DNA from: Acidovorax sp. GBBC 1281
GTDB taxonomy: Bacteria > Pseudomonadota > Gammaproteobacteria > Burkholderiales > Burkholderiaceae_C
Reading direction: 5' to 3'
NCBI RefSeq assembly: GCF_028473645.1
Contig: NZ_CP097269.1
Span: forward strand, 1,878,001 to 1,942,000
Length of the DNA: 64,000 bases
The notes beneath the pieces were generated by a model. The model was given only the letters and a program-made list of their open reading frames with translations. It was not told where the DNA came from and searched no databases. Below are positions 56,790-64,000 of the stretch, piece by piece; the stretch's first letter is position 1; each line of letters opens with the position of its first letter. A program made the translations under genes and the position numbers.

Positions 56790-57215
56790 TCAGCGCTTCC
56801 TGCAGGAGGCGGTGATCAGCTTGCGCGCCGGCTCGCCGGGGATGCCGGCGAAGGACACCGGCGCCTCGTCTTCCTTGAATTCCTCGCGCGCGGTCACGGG
56901 GCCCTGCCACACGGGCTCGGCGTAGTAGTTCAGGGCCAGGTACCACCCCTTTTGCGTGCCGCAGTCGATCACGGCCACGCCCTTGAACGAGCGGTAGGGG
57001 TGTTTGCGGTAGCTGGAGCGCTGGGTGCTGCGCGACACGCGCACTTCCATGGTGAACTGGTTCTGCCAGGGAATCTGCGTGGGGTTGATCTGCACCAGGT
57101 CACCCGTCTTGTCTTCCGGAAAGCCCTGGATCGTGAGCCATTGTTCGTCGGTTTGCGCGTGTGCCTGTGCTGTCAGGAGCAGGGCCGCTAACAGAGCAGG
57201 GCGAAGGGGGGACAC
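56790..57215 (-). CDS. surface-adhesin E-like exported protein
   Basis: A 141-residue secreted protein. The GTG start at 57215 was chosen because GGAGG lies just upstream; an ATG at 57239 is possible. The signal peptide is SPLRPALLAALLLTAQAHAQ. The mature part resembles the adhesin-E fold family: QINPTQIPWQNQFTMEVRVSRS, VAVIDCGTQKGWYLALNYYAEPVW and a C-terminal LITASCRKR, with the two Cys probably disulfide-bonded. In homologues it binds host laminin or plasminogen; here a general envelope role is more likely. Confidence 0.75.
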   Translation of the reverse strand: MSPLRPALLAALLLTAQAHAQTDEQWLTIQGFPEDKTGDLVQINPTQIPWQNQFTMEVRVSRSTQRSSYRKHPYRSFKGVAVIDCGTQKGWYLALNYYAEPVWQGPVTAREEFKEDEAPVSFAGIPGEPARKLITASCRKR

Positions 57216-57410
57216 GGGGCCTCCAAGGATGGGGTGCAAATGGTGCAGCGGCGAATCTTATGCGATCTGCGCCGCCTCGCATTGACGTGGATCAAGGCGG
57301 CAAAGCCGCATCAGGGTAATCCTGCGAAGGGGCGCGCTGCTGCGCTCCCTAAAATCGGTTGCACTGCAAACGATCAAAATCATGGGTGCCCCGCACCCCA
57401 GGAGCCCGCT

Positions 57411-57950
57411 GTGCCAGAAACCACGTCCCCCCCAACCCCCTCGACCGCACAGCAGAGGATCATCAAGAAGTACCCCAACCGCCGGCTGTACGACACCTCC
57501 ACCTCCACCTACATCACCCTGGCCGAGGTCAAGCAACTCGTGATGGCGGGCGAGCAGGTCGTGGTGCGCGATGCCAAGACCAGCGAAGACCTCACGCGCA
57601 GCATCCTGCTGCAGATCATTCTGGAAGAGGAAGCCGGCGGCGCGCCCATGTTCACCGAGGCCGTACTGGCCAACATCATCCGTTTCTACGGCCACGCCAT
57701 GCAGGGCTTCATGGGCGCCTACCTGGAAAAGAACGTGCAGGTGTTCACCGACATCCAGGCCAAGATGGCCGAGCAGTCCAAGGGCATCACGCCCGAGATG
57801 TGGTCGCAGTTCATGAACCTGCAGTCGCCCATGTTCAAGGGCATCATGGGCAGCTACGTGGACCAGTCGCAGGCCATCTTCACGCAGATGCAGGAGCAGA
57901 TGCAAAAGCAGACCGAGCAGATGCTCGGCGCCTTCGGCATCAAGCGCTGA
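57411..57950 (+). CDS. phaR: polyhydroxyalkanoate synthesis repressor PhaR
   Basis: A 179-residue regulator that binds PHA polymer and DNA; polymer build-up removes it from the phasin promoter. The N-terminal DNA-binding domain IIKKYPNRRLYDTSTSTYITLAEVKQLV (~17-44) is the family signature, then a PHB-accumulation regulatory domain (FTEAVLANIIRFYGHAMQGFMGAYLE, ~80-105) and a Gln/Met-rich coiled end. GTG start with AGGAG 8 bases upstream. Indicates that the host stores PHA. Confidence 0.93.
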   Translation: MPETTSPPTPSTAQQRIIKKYPNRRLYDTSTSTYITLAEVKQLVMAGEQVVVRDAKTSEDLTRSILLQIILEEEAGGAPMFTEAVLANIIRFYGHAMQGFMGAYLEKNVQVFTDIQAKMAEQSKGITPEMWSQFMNLQSPMFKGIMGSYVDQSQAIFTQMQEQMQKQTEQMLGAFGIKR

Positions 57951-58052
57951 AGGCAGGCCCCAGAGCCCGGGGAAGGGCCTGGGAGCCGTAGCCCTGGGCC
58001 CGTGCGGCGGCGTAGGCCATGGACGGACTTCGCCCAGCGCAGCGGCGCGCCA

Positions 58053-59018
58053 TCAGTCCTGCACGTGGGATTTCCGGTGGGCGTCCTGGAAGATCCGGTG
58101 GATCAGTTCCCTGAACCACTTGTGCCCCGGATCGTGGTCGTTGCGGGGATGCCAGACGGCGTCGATGGACAGCGCCAGCTCCGGCAACGGCATGGGAAAG
58201 GCAACGCAATTCGATCCGGAAAGCACGCTGTCCATCCAGTGCGCCGGCATGACCGCGATCAGGTCGGTGGATTCGATCACCGGCACCATGCCCTGCCACG
58301 TGGGCACCTGCACCATGACCCGGCGTGCCAGGCCGCGTTCGGCCAGCAGTTCGTCCAGGATGTTGCTGCCCACCCCTGACACCTTGAGGTGCCCCAGTTC
58401 GAGGTACTTTTCCAGCGTGAGCGGGGTGGAGGCGGCAGGGTGGCCCTTTCGCATCAGCACCATCCAGCGGTCATCCAGAATGCGCCGCGAGGCCGAGAGA
58501 ACGGAGTGCCCCCGCGACACCGAGAGCCTGATTTCCACCCCTTCGTACTCGACGCGGTCCGACGGCTGGCGCATCTCGAATGACTGCACCGACAGGCTGA
58601 TGCCGGGCGCCACGGAACACAGCTCCGTGCACAGGCGCGGCAGCAAAAGGACCCCCACGTAGTCGGACACGCGCAGAAGAAACGTTCTGCGCGCCGTGCC
58701 GGGATCGAACGCGCCGGCCACGCCGATGGCGTTCTCGATTTCGCTGAAAGCCTTGCGGAAACGCGTCGCCAGGCGAACGGCTTCCGGGGTCGGAACCATG
58801 CCCTCTGCCGTGCGCAACATCAGCGGGTCATTGAACTGCTCGCGCAGGCGTCGCAGTGCGTGGCTGACGGCGGAAGAGGTCAGGTTGAGCCGGGCCGCCG
58901 CCTTGGCCACGCTGCGCTCCTCCACCAGCGCCTCGAACATCACCAGCAGGTTCAGATCGATTTTGCGAAGGTTGACGACCGTGCGGTCCTGCTGGGCAGG
59001 GAGGTGAATTTTGTTCAT
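58053..59018 (-). CDS. LysR-family regulator (NodD/SyrM-like)
   Basis: A 321-residue LysR-type regulator. N-terminal winged HTH: LRKIDLNLLVMFEALVEERSVAKAAARLNLTSSAVSHALRRLREQFNDPLMLRT (~17-70); the IDLNLL start and MVPTPEA pattern place it near NodD/SyrM/NahR-type regulators of aromatic catabolism. C-terminal effector domain follows. It diverges from the amidohydrolase gene with 86 bases between, the classical layout for activating the neighbouring catabolic operon. Confidence 0.9.
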   Translation of the reverse strand: MNKIHLPAQQDRTVVNLRKIDLNLLVMFEALVEERSVAKAAARLNLTSSAVSHALRRLREQFNDPLMLRTAEGMVPTPEAVRLATRFRKAFSEIENAIGVAGAFDPGTARRTFLLRVSDYVGVLLLPRLCTELCSVAPGISLSVQSFEMRQPSDRVEYEGVEIRLSVSRGHSVLSASRRILDDRWMVLMRKGHPAASTPLTLEKYLELGHLKVSGVGSNILDELLAERGLARRVMVQVPTWQGMVPVIESTDLIAVMPAHWMDSVLSGSNCVAFPMPLPELALSIDAVWHPRNDHDPGHKWFRELIHRIFQDAHRKSHVQD

Positions 59019-59104
59019 CTTGATGATGATGGTAATGAATTTGACTAACCACCCCTGCGGCAAAAACAATCCGGTCAGCAGTTCAACCCGACCGTTTGGA
59101 ATCC

Positions 59105-59980
59105 ATGCCCATCACAGACCGCCACGGCGCGACCCATCAGGCGCCGCCTGGTGAAACAGAAAGAGTCTTTCCGCAAGGGGCGTGCGACACGCACCTTCAC
59201 GTCTTCGGATCCCCCGGCGAATTTCCGTTCATCGCCGAGCGCGCCTACACCCCGCCACCTGCCACGATCGAGCAGTACTGGTCTGCCTACCGCCCTTTGG
59301 GAATGGACCGGTGCGTTCTGGTGCAGCCCAGCGTGTATGGGCGCGACCACTCGCTCTTGAAGCGGACATTGGGCGACGCGGCCGCGGGCAGCATGCGCGG
59401 CGTGGCCGTGATCTTCGAGGACACGCCGGACACCGAGATTGAGGAACTTCACCGGCTGGGCGTGCGGGGGGCGCGATGCAATGCGCTGTTCAGCGGGGGC
59501 GTTTCGATCGCCAGCGTGCAGTCGATTGCCGATCGGGTGAAGGGGCTGGGTTGGCACGTTCAACTGCTCGTCAATATCGATGAGGACATCCGCCTCGTTC
59601 AGGGCCTCGCAGAGAAGGGCATGACCGTGGTGGTGGACCACTTCGGCCATCCCTCGGACTGCAGCGACATCGACAGCCGGGGCATCCGGAGCCTGCGGAG
59701 CCTGATGCGGGAAGGGTGCGCCTGGGTCAAGTTCTCGGGCGCCTACCGGATCTCTGCGGCGGCATCCGGCGTGGACCCTGCCGTGCTGCCGCTGGCGCAC
59801 AGCCTGGTGCAGGCCAATCCCCACCGCATCGTCTGGGGATCGGACTGGCCCCACCCCGGCATCGACGCCACATCCATCGCCAGCGCGGAACTGGCAAGCC
59901 TCATCACCCACTGGTTTCCCGAAGAAATCAGGCGCAAGGCGCTGGTCGACAACCCGACCCGGCTTTATTGGGAAGACTGA
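59105..59980 (+). CDS. amidohydrolase-superfamily lactonase-type hydrolase
   Basis: A 291-residue TIM-barrel metal hydrolase (Amidohydro_2). Metal/active-site marks: ACDTHLHVFG (HxH, ~27-36), VVDHFGHP (~179) and VWGSDWPHPG (Asp, ~242). It resembles 2-pyrone-4,6-dicarboxylate and sulfomuconolactone hydrolases, which open lactones from aromatic breakdown. The ATG at 59105 has a TTTGGA site. First gene after the divergent LysR regulator; a Bug protein follows at 23 bases, so probably one operon. Confidence 0.87.
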   Translation: MPITDRHGATHQAPPGETERVFPQGACDTHLHVFGSPGEFPFIAERAYTPPPATIEQYWSAYRPLGMDRCVLVQPSVYGRDHSLLKRTLGDAAAGSMRGVAVIFEDTPDTEIEELHRLGVRGARCNALFSGGVSIASVQSIADRVKGLGWHVQLLVNIDEDIRLVQGLAEKGMTVVVDHFGHPSDCSDIDSRGIRSLRSLMREGCAWVKFSGAYRISAAASGVDPAVLPLAHSLVQANPHRIVWGSDWPHPGIDATSIASAELASLITHWFPEEIRRKALVDNPTRLYWED

Positions 59981-60003
59981 TTTTTCTAAAAAGGAGACAT
60001 GGC

Positions 60004-60993
60004 ATGTTCAATGCACCATCCAGCCGCAGAGGCTTCTTGCAAGGCGCCGCATCGCTCGCGGCATGTTCCATGACGGTCCCGTCCGGGGCCCAGAACCGCT
60101 TTCCCTGGAAACCGATCACGCTGGTGGTGCCCTTCGCGCCCGGCGGGAATGTGGATATCGTCGCGCGCTCGCTGGGCGTGCCGCTGACCAAGTGGGTCGG
60201 GCAGTCCGTGATCGTGGACAACCGTGCGGGCGGCGGGGGCGCCGTCGGAACGAGCACGGTAGCGCGGGCCGAGGCTGACGGGCACACCTTGCTGGTGGCA
60301 ACGCCCGGGCAGTTGGGCACCCTTCCGGAGATCATCAAAACGCCTTACAAGGCCGACAGCCTGGTGCCGGTGGCGGTGCTCAGCCGCACACCGGTCGTCG
60401 TGGTCGTGCGTGCCAACGACCCGCGGTTCAAGACCGCGGCCGATTTCATCAAGGCCGTGAAGTCCACGAGCCAGGGCGTGGCGGTCGGCCACGCGGGGCC
60501 GGGCTCTCCCAATCACCTGGCGTTGCTCCAGTTCGAGGATTCCGCCCAGGCCCAGGTCAATGCGGTGCCCTACAAAGGATCGGGGCCGGCTTTGGTGGAC
60601 CTGATGGGCGGCCAGATCGACGCGGTGATCGATCAGATCACCAGCTCCACCCCGCACATCAAAGGTGGCGCGCTCCGCGCACTGATGGTGCTGGGACCGC
60701 AGGCGGGCGGGCTGCTCGCGAGCGTGCCGACGCAGGCCCAACTGGGCTTGCCGGTGTTCGATGCGACCACCTTCGTCGGGGTCTTCGCGCCCAAGGCGAC
60801 GCCTGCCGCCAACGTTGCCAGCCTGCATGAATGGATCACCAAATCGGTGGCCCAGCCGGAGTTCACCAACGTGATCCGGGATCTGGGCAGCGAGCCGGTG
60901 GGGGAGGGCGGGGCCGCGCTGCAACGGCTGGTGAGTGGCGAAGTCGCCCTGGCCACGCGAATGGTCAAGCAAGGACGGCTCAAAGCCGACTGA
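60004..60993 (+). CDS. Bug-type tripartite tricarboxylate transporter binding protein
   Basis: A 329-residue periplasmic binding protein of the Bug (TctC) family. The N-terminus has a twin-arginine-like SSRRGFLQGAASLAACSM, suggesting Tat export. Family segments: WPITLVVPFAPGGNVDIVARSLG-type start (here WKPITLVVPFAPGGNVD, ~36-52), VDNRAGGGGAVGTSTVARAEADGHTLL (~74-100), VNAVPYKGSGPALVDLMGGQIDAV (~180-203). Binds carboxylates, often aromatic acids. The TctAB membrane partners are not here, common for Bug proteins in this family. Confidence 0.92.
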   Translation: MFNAPSSRRGFLQGAASLAACSMTVPSGAQNRFPWKPITLVVPFAPGGNVDIVARSLGVPLTKWVGQSVIVDNRAGGGGAVGTSTVARAEADGHTLLVATPGQLGTLPEIIKTPYKADSLVPVAVLSRTPVVVVVRANDPRFKTAADFIKAVKSTSQGVAVGHAGPGSPNHLALLQFEDSAQAQVNAVPYKGSGPALVDLMGGQIDAVIDQITSSTPHIKGGALRALMVLGPQAGGLLASVPTQAQLGLPVFDATTFVGVFAPKATPAANVASLHEWITKSVAQPEFTNVIRDLGSEPVGEGGAALQRLVSGEVALATRMVKQGRLKAD

Positions 60994-61138
60994 GCCGTCA
61001 CGTGGGCTTTGGCGTGAGGCCCGGCCACACCCAGCCTGCCGAGGCCATCGCCCCCCGCCCTTTCGATGCGCCGCGCTCGGCCCTTGACGGGGCCACGCGG
61101 CGCAGGGCGCTTCTTTTCGTCATCGCAGGACCCTGAAA

Positions 61139-64000
61139 TTGATTGCAATCATTCCAGCCCCGGCGCCGCTGGACGGCGACTACCCGCGTTTTCTACAGGC
61201 ATTGGCCGCCGAGGGTTTCCGGGGCGAAATCACATCGCAATACGCGGACCGCACCGTGCTGGCGACAGACAACTCGATCTATCAGCGGCTGCCCCAGGCC
61301 GTGGTCTTACCGCGGGATGCCGCGGACGTCGAAACCCTCGCGAAGCTGCTCGCCAGGCCGGAGCACCGGCGGGTGGTGGTTTCTCCGCGGGGCGGCGGCA
61401 CGGGCACCAACGGGCAATCCCTGACCGATGGCATCGCCGTGGATCTTTCCCGGCATCTCAACCAGATCCTGTGGATCGATCCCGTGCGCAGGGTGGCCCG
61501 GGTGCAGGCCGGCGTCGTCAAGGACCAGTTGAATGCGGCGCTGAAAGCGCATGGATTGTTCTTTGCCCCCGAACTGTCCACGTCCAACCGCGCCACGATC
61601 GGCGGCATGATCAACACCGACGCCAGCGGCCAGGGCAGTTGCACCTACGGCAAGACCCGCGACCACGTGCAGGTGCTGGACATGGTCCTGCTGGGGGGCG
61701 TGCGGTTTGCCAGCCGGTCGGTCGATACCGGGGAACTGCCGTTGCGATTGAAGGAAAGTGGCCTGGTGGGCGACGTCTGGCGCTGCGCGCACCGGATCGC
61801 CACGGAGCATGCCGAGCTGATCGAGGCGCGCTTTCCCAAGCTCAATCGCTGCCTGACCGGCTATGACCTGGCGCACCTGAAAGAGCCCGGCGGTTGCTTC
61901 AACCTCAACAGCGTTTTGTGTGGGGCGGAAGGCTCGCTGGGCTTCGTCGTCGAGGCGGAAATCGGCCTGCTGCCCATCCCCCGCCATTCCATGCTGGTCA
62001 ATGTGCGTTACGCCAGCTTCATGGATGCGCTGCGCGATGCGCGGGTGTTGATGGAGCACCGCCCGTTGTCGATCGAGACGGTCGATTCGCGGGTCTTGAT
62101 GCTAGCGATGGAGGACATCGTCTGGCAGGACGTGGCGGAATACTTCCCTGCCCAGGCCGACCCGGCGCCGACGCGTGGCATCAACCTGGTCGAATTCTGC
62201 GCGGACTCGGAGGACGAGGTGCGCACTCGCGTGGCGGCCTTCACGGGGCACCTCGCCCGCAACCCCACCGTGAGCCGCATCGGTCACACCATTGCATCGG
62301 GCCGCACGGCCGTCGACAAGGTCTATGCCATGCGCAAGCGCGCCGTCGGCTTGCTGGGCAACGTGCAGGGTGAGGCCCGGCCCCAGCCTTTCGTCGAAGA
62401 CACGGCCGTGCCGCCAGAGAAGCTCGCCGACTACATCGAAGAGTTCAGGGCATTGCTGGACCGCCATGGGCTGAGCTATGGCATGTTCGGCCACGTGGAT
62501 GCGGGTGTGCTGCACGTCCGGCCCGCCCTGGACCTGAAGAACCCCGCCCATGCGGCGCTGATCCGAACCATTTCCGACGAGGTCGCCGGGCTGACCCTGA
62601 AATACGGTGGTGTACTCTGGGGCGAGCACGGCAAGGGAGTCCGTTCCGAATACGCGCCGAAGTATTTCGGTCCCCTGTATGCGGCACTGCAGGCGCTCAA
62701 GGCGGCATTCGATCCGCACAACCAGCTCAATCCGGGAAAGATCGCCACGCCCGCAGGCCAGAGTGCCCGGCTGCTGCGCATCGATGAGGTGCCGTTGCGT
62801 GCCGACGCCGATCGACAGATCGATGAGCGGGTGTGGCAGAGCTATGCCAGCGCCGTCCATTGCAACGGCAATGGCGCTTGCTACAACTTCGATCAGGACG
62901 ACGCGATGTGCCCGTCATGGAAGGCCACGCGCGAACGCAGGCACTCCCCGAAAGGGCGTGCTTCGCTGCTGCGCGAGTGGCTGCGCCTGCAGGGCCAGGC
63001 GGGGGTGGATGTTCTGGCGGTGGCTGCGCGGCAACCCTCGTTCCTGGCCGGATTGGCCAGGCGCTGGCGCAACAGCCGCGAACGCGCTGCTAATGGAATG
63101 GACCGTTCCAACGACTTTTCCCACGAGGTGTACGAGGCGATGTCTGGTTGCCTGGCGTGCAAGTCGTGCGCGGGGCAATGCCCTGTCAAGGTCAACGTTC
63201 CGGACTTCCGTGCGCGCTTTCTGGCGCTGTATCACACGCGGTATGGAAGGCCGTTGAAGGACTACCTCATCGGCTCGCTCGAATTCAGCGTTCCCTATCT
63301 GGCACGCATTCCATGGCTCTACAACGGTGCCATGTCCAATGCGCTGGTGCGCCGGATGCTGGAGCGCCATGCAGGCATGGTGGACAGCCCGCTGTTGAGC
63401 CGCTTCGACTTCCAGGCCGCGTTGAGCCGCTGGGGCGTGCGCCGCGCCACGCCATCGTTGCTGGCCGCGCTGACGGACGCGCAACGCGCCCGGTCCGTGA
63501 TCCTGGTGCAGGACGCTTTCACGCGCTATTTCGAAACGCCCGTGTTTTCCGCGTTCATCGAGTTGGCGTCCCGGCTGGGGTACACGGTCTGGCTGGCCCC
63601 ATTCATGCCCAACGGCAAGCCGCTTCATGTGCTGGGCTTTCTGCAGGCCTTCGATCGAACGGCGTCCAAAAACGCGGAGATGCTTGGCGCTCTGGCATCG
63701 CATGGCGTGCCGCTGGTCGGCCTCGATCCTGCCATGACGCTCGTGTACCGCCAGGAATACGCGAAGCTGCCGTCTTTGCAAAAGCCGCCGGGCGTCCTGC
63801 TTGCGCAGGAATGGCTGCTGCAAGCCCTGCCCGTGCGGGCGTCCGGATCTCCTTCGGGAGACTTTCAGCTACTGAACCACTGCACCGAAAAAACGACCGC
63901 CCCTGCCGCCGCAGCGCTGTGGCCCCAGGTCTTCGCCCGTGCCGGTTTGAAGCTCAGTCCGCGGGCCAGTGGCTGCTGCGGCATGTCGGGAACCTACGGA
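61139..64000 (+). CDS. FAD- and Fe-S-containing oxidoreductase, YdiJ-like (3' end outside window)
   Basis: At least 954 residues, unfinished at the window edge. FAD domain: VVSPRGGGTGTNGQSLTDGIAVDLS (~80-104), TIGGMINTDASGQGSCTYGKTRDHVQ, and the C-terminal FAD-oxidase part ending FDPHNQLNPGKIATP (~522-536). Fe-S part: HCNGNGACYNF...MCPSWKATRERRHSPKGRA (~575-620) and CLACKSCAGQCPVKVNVPDFRA (~670-690), then a CCG-domain SPRASGCCGMSG near the end. This is the order of YdiJ D-2-hydroxyglutarate/D-lactate-type dehydrogenases (~1018 aa). The TTG start at 61139 follows GCAGGA. Oxidises a 2-hydroxyacid, passing electrons to quinone or carriers. Confidence 0.88.
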   Translation, partial: MIAIIPAPAPLDGDYPRFLQALAAEGFRGEITSQYADRTVLATDNSIYQRLPQAVVLPRDAADVETLAKLLARPEHRRVVVSPRGGGTGTNGQSLTDGIAVDLSRHLNQILWIDPVRRVARVQAGVVKDQLNAALKAHGLFFAPELSTSNRATIGGMINTDASGQGSCTYGKTRDHVQVLDMVLLGGVRFASRSVDTGELPLRLKESGLVGDVWRCAHRIATEHAELIEARFPKLNRCLTGYDLAHLKEPGGCFNLNSVLCGAEGSLGFVVEAEIGLLPIPRHSMLVNVRYASFMDALRDARVLMEHRPLSIETVDSRVLMLAMEDIVWQDVAEYFPAQADPAPTRGINLVEFCADSEDEVRTRVAAFTGHLARNPTVSRIGHTIASGRTAVDKVYAMRKRAVGLLGNVQGEARPQPFVEDTAVPPEKLADYIEEFRALLDRHGLSYGMFGHVDAGVLHVRPALDLKNPAHAALIRTISDEVAGLTLKYGGVLWGEHGKGVRSEYAPKYFGPLYAALQALKAAFDPHNQLNPGKIATPAGQSARLLRIDEVPLRADADRQIDERVWQSYASAVHCNGNGACYNFDQDDAMCPSWKATRERRHSPKGRASLLREWLRLQGQAGVDVLAVAARQPSFLAGLARRWRNSRERAANGMDRSNDFSHEVYEAMSGCLACKSCAGQCPVKVNVPDFRARFLALYHTRYGRPLKDYLIGSLEFSVPYLARIPWLYNGAMSNALVRRMLERHAGMVDSPLLSRFDFQAALSRWGVRRATPSLLAALTDAQRARSVILVQDAFTRYFETPVFSAFIELASRLGYTVWLAPFMPNGKPLHVLGFLQAFDRTASKNAEMLGALASHGVPLVGLDPAMTLVYRQEYAKLPSLQKPPGVLLAQEWLLQALPVRASGSPSGDFQLLNHCTEKTTAPAAAALWPQVFARAGLKLSPRASGCCGMSGTYG

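Overview
The window reads as a high-GC betaproteobacterial chromosome of the Comamonadaceae, most like Acidovorax. The evidence is the gene families, the order folC-SPOR-cvpA-purF-metZ-gltX, and small intergenic repeats of a type I associate with that family. The first ~6 kb is different: it is lower in GC and is IncP-1-like plasmid backbone joined to the chromosome.

Region 1 (1-~5.8 kb, plasmid-derived): trbL (partial), trbK and trbJ of a P-type mating apparatus; traJ, an RK2-type oriT and traK; three KorB-type operators; an orphan VbhA-like antitoxin; an iteron array with DnaA-box-like sites; and an HTH gene-repA operon behind a 12-bp palindrome. No integrase, relaxase or korB is visible. 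Region 2 (5.8-6.4 kb) is a gene-poor junction ending at a terminator and tRNA-Thr(CGT).

Region 3 (6.4-20.2 kb) is mostly core chromosome: fbp, pepN, prfB with its programmed frameshift, hydrolase, aldo/keto reductase, ybaK, plsY, a degenerate HD-GYP protein, a retropepsin-like protease, yajQ and murB. Between pepN and prfB sits a translationally coupled AAA ATPase/DUF4276 (TOPRIM-like) pair, the best candidate here for a little-described defence-type system.

Region 4 (20.3-42 kb): two apparently identical IS630-family elements in the same orientation flank ~18 kb of core genes (ECF41-type sigma gene, argG, ppnP, folC, cvpA, purF, metZ, gltX, six tRNA genes, dmeF/dmeR, two MFS exporters). The first element breaks the carboxymuconolactone-decarboxylase partner of the ECF41 sigma factor. 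The second sits at the stop codon of a DUF72 gene. The tRNA genes are a 375-bp-period tandem duplication of Ala-Glu-Asp.

Region 5 (42-58 kb): two unrecognised genes, a complete branched-chain-amino-acid-type ABC transporter (livKHMGF order), tex, an HDOD protein, a patatin-like protein carrying an in-frame dispersed repeat, an iron-dependent alcohol dehydrogenase, an exported hydratase-like protein, a lipase-type hydrolase, an adhesin-E-like protein and phaR. Region 6 (58-64 kb) is a small catabolic-looking cluster: a divergent LysR regulator, an amidohydrolase, a Bug-type binding protein and a long FAD/Fe-S oxidoreductase of the YdiJ type that runs off the end.
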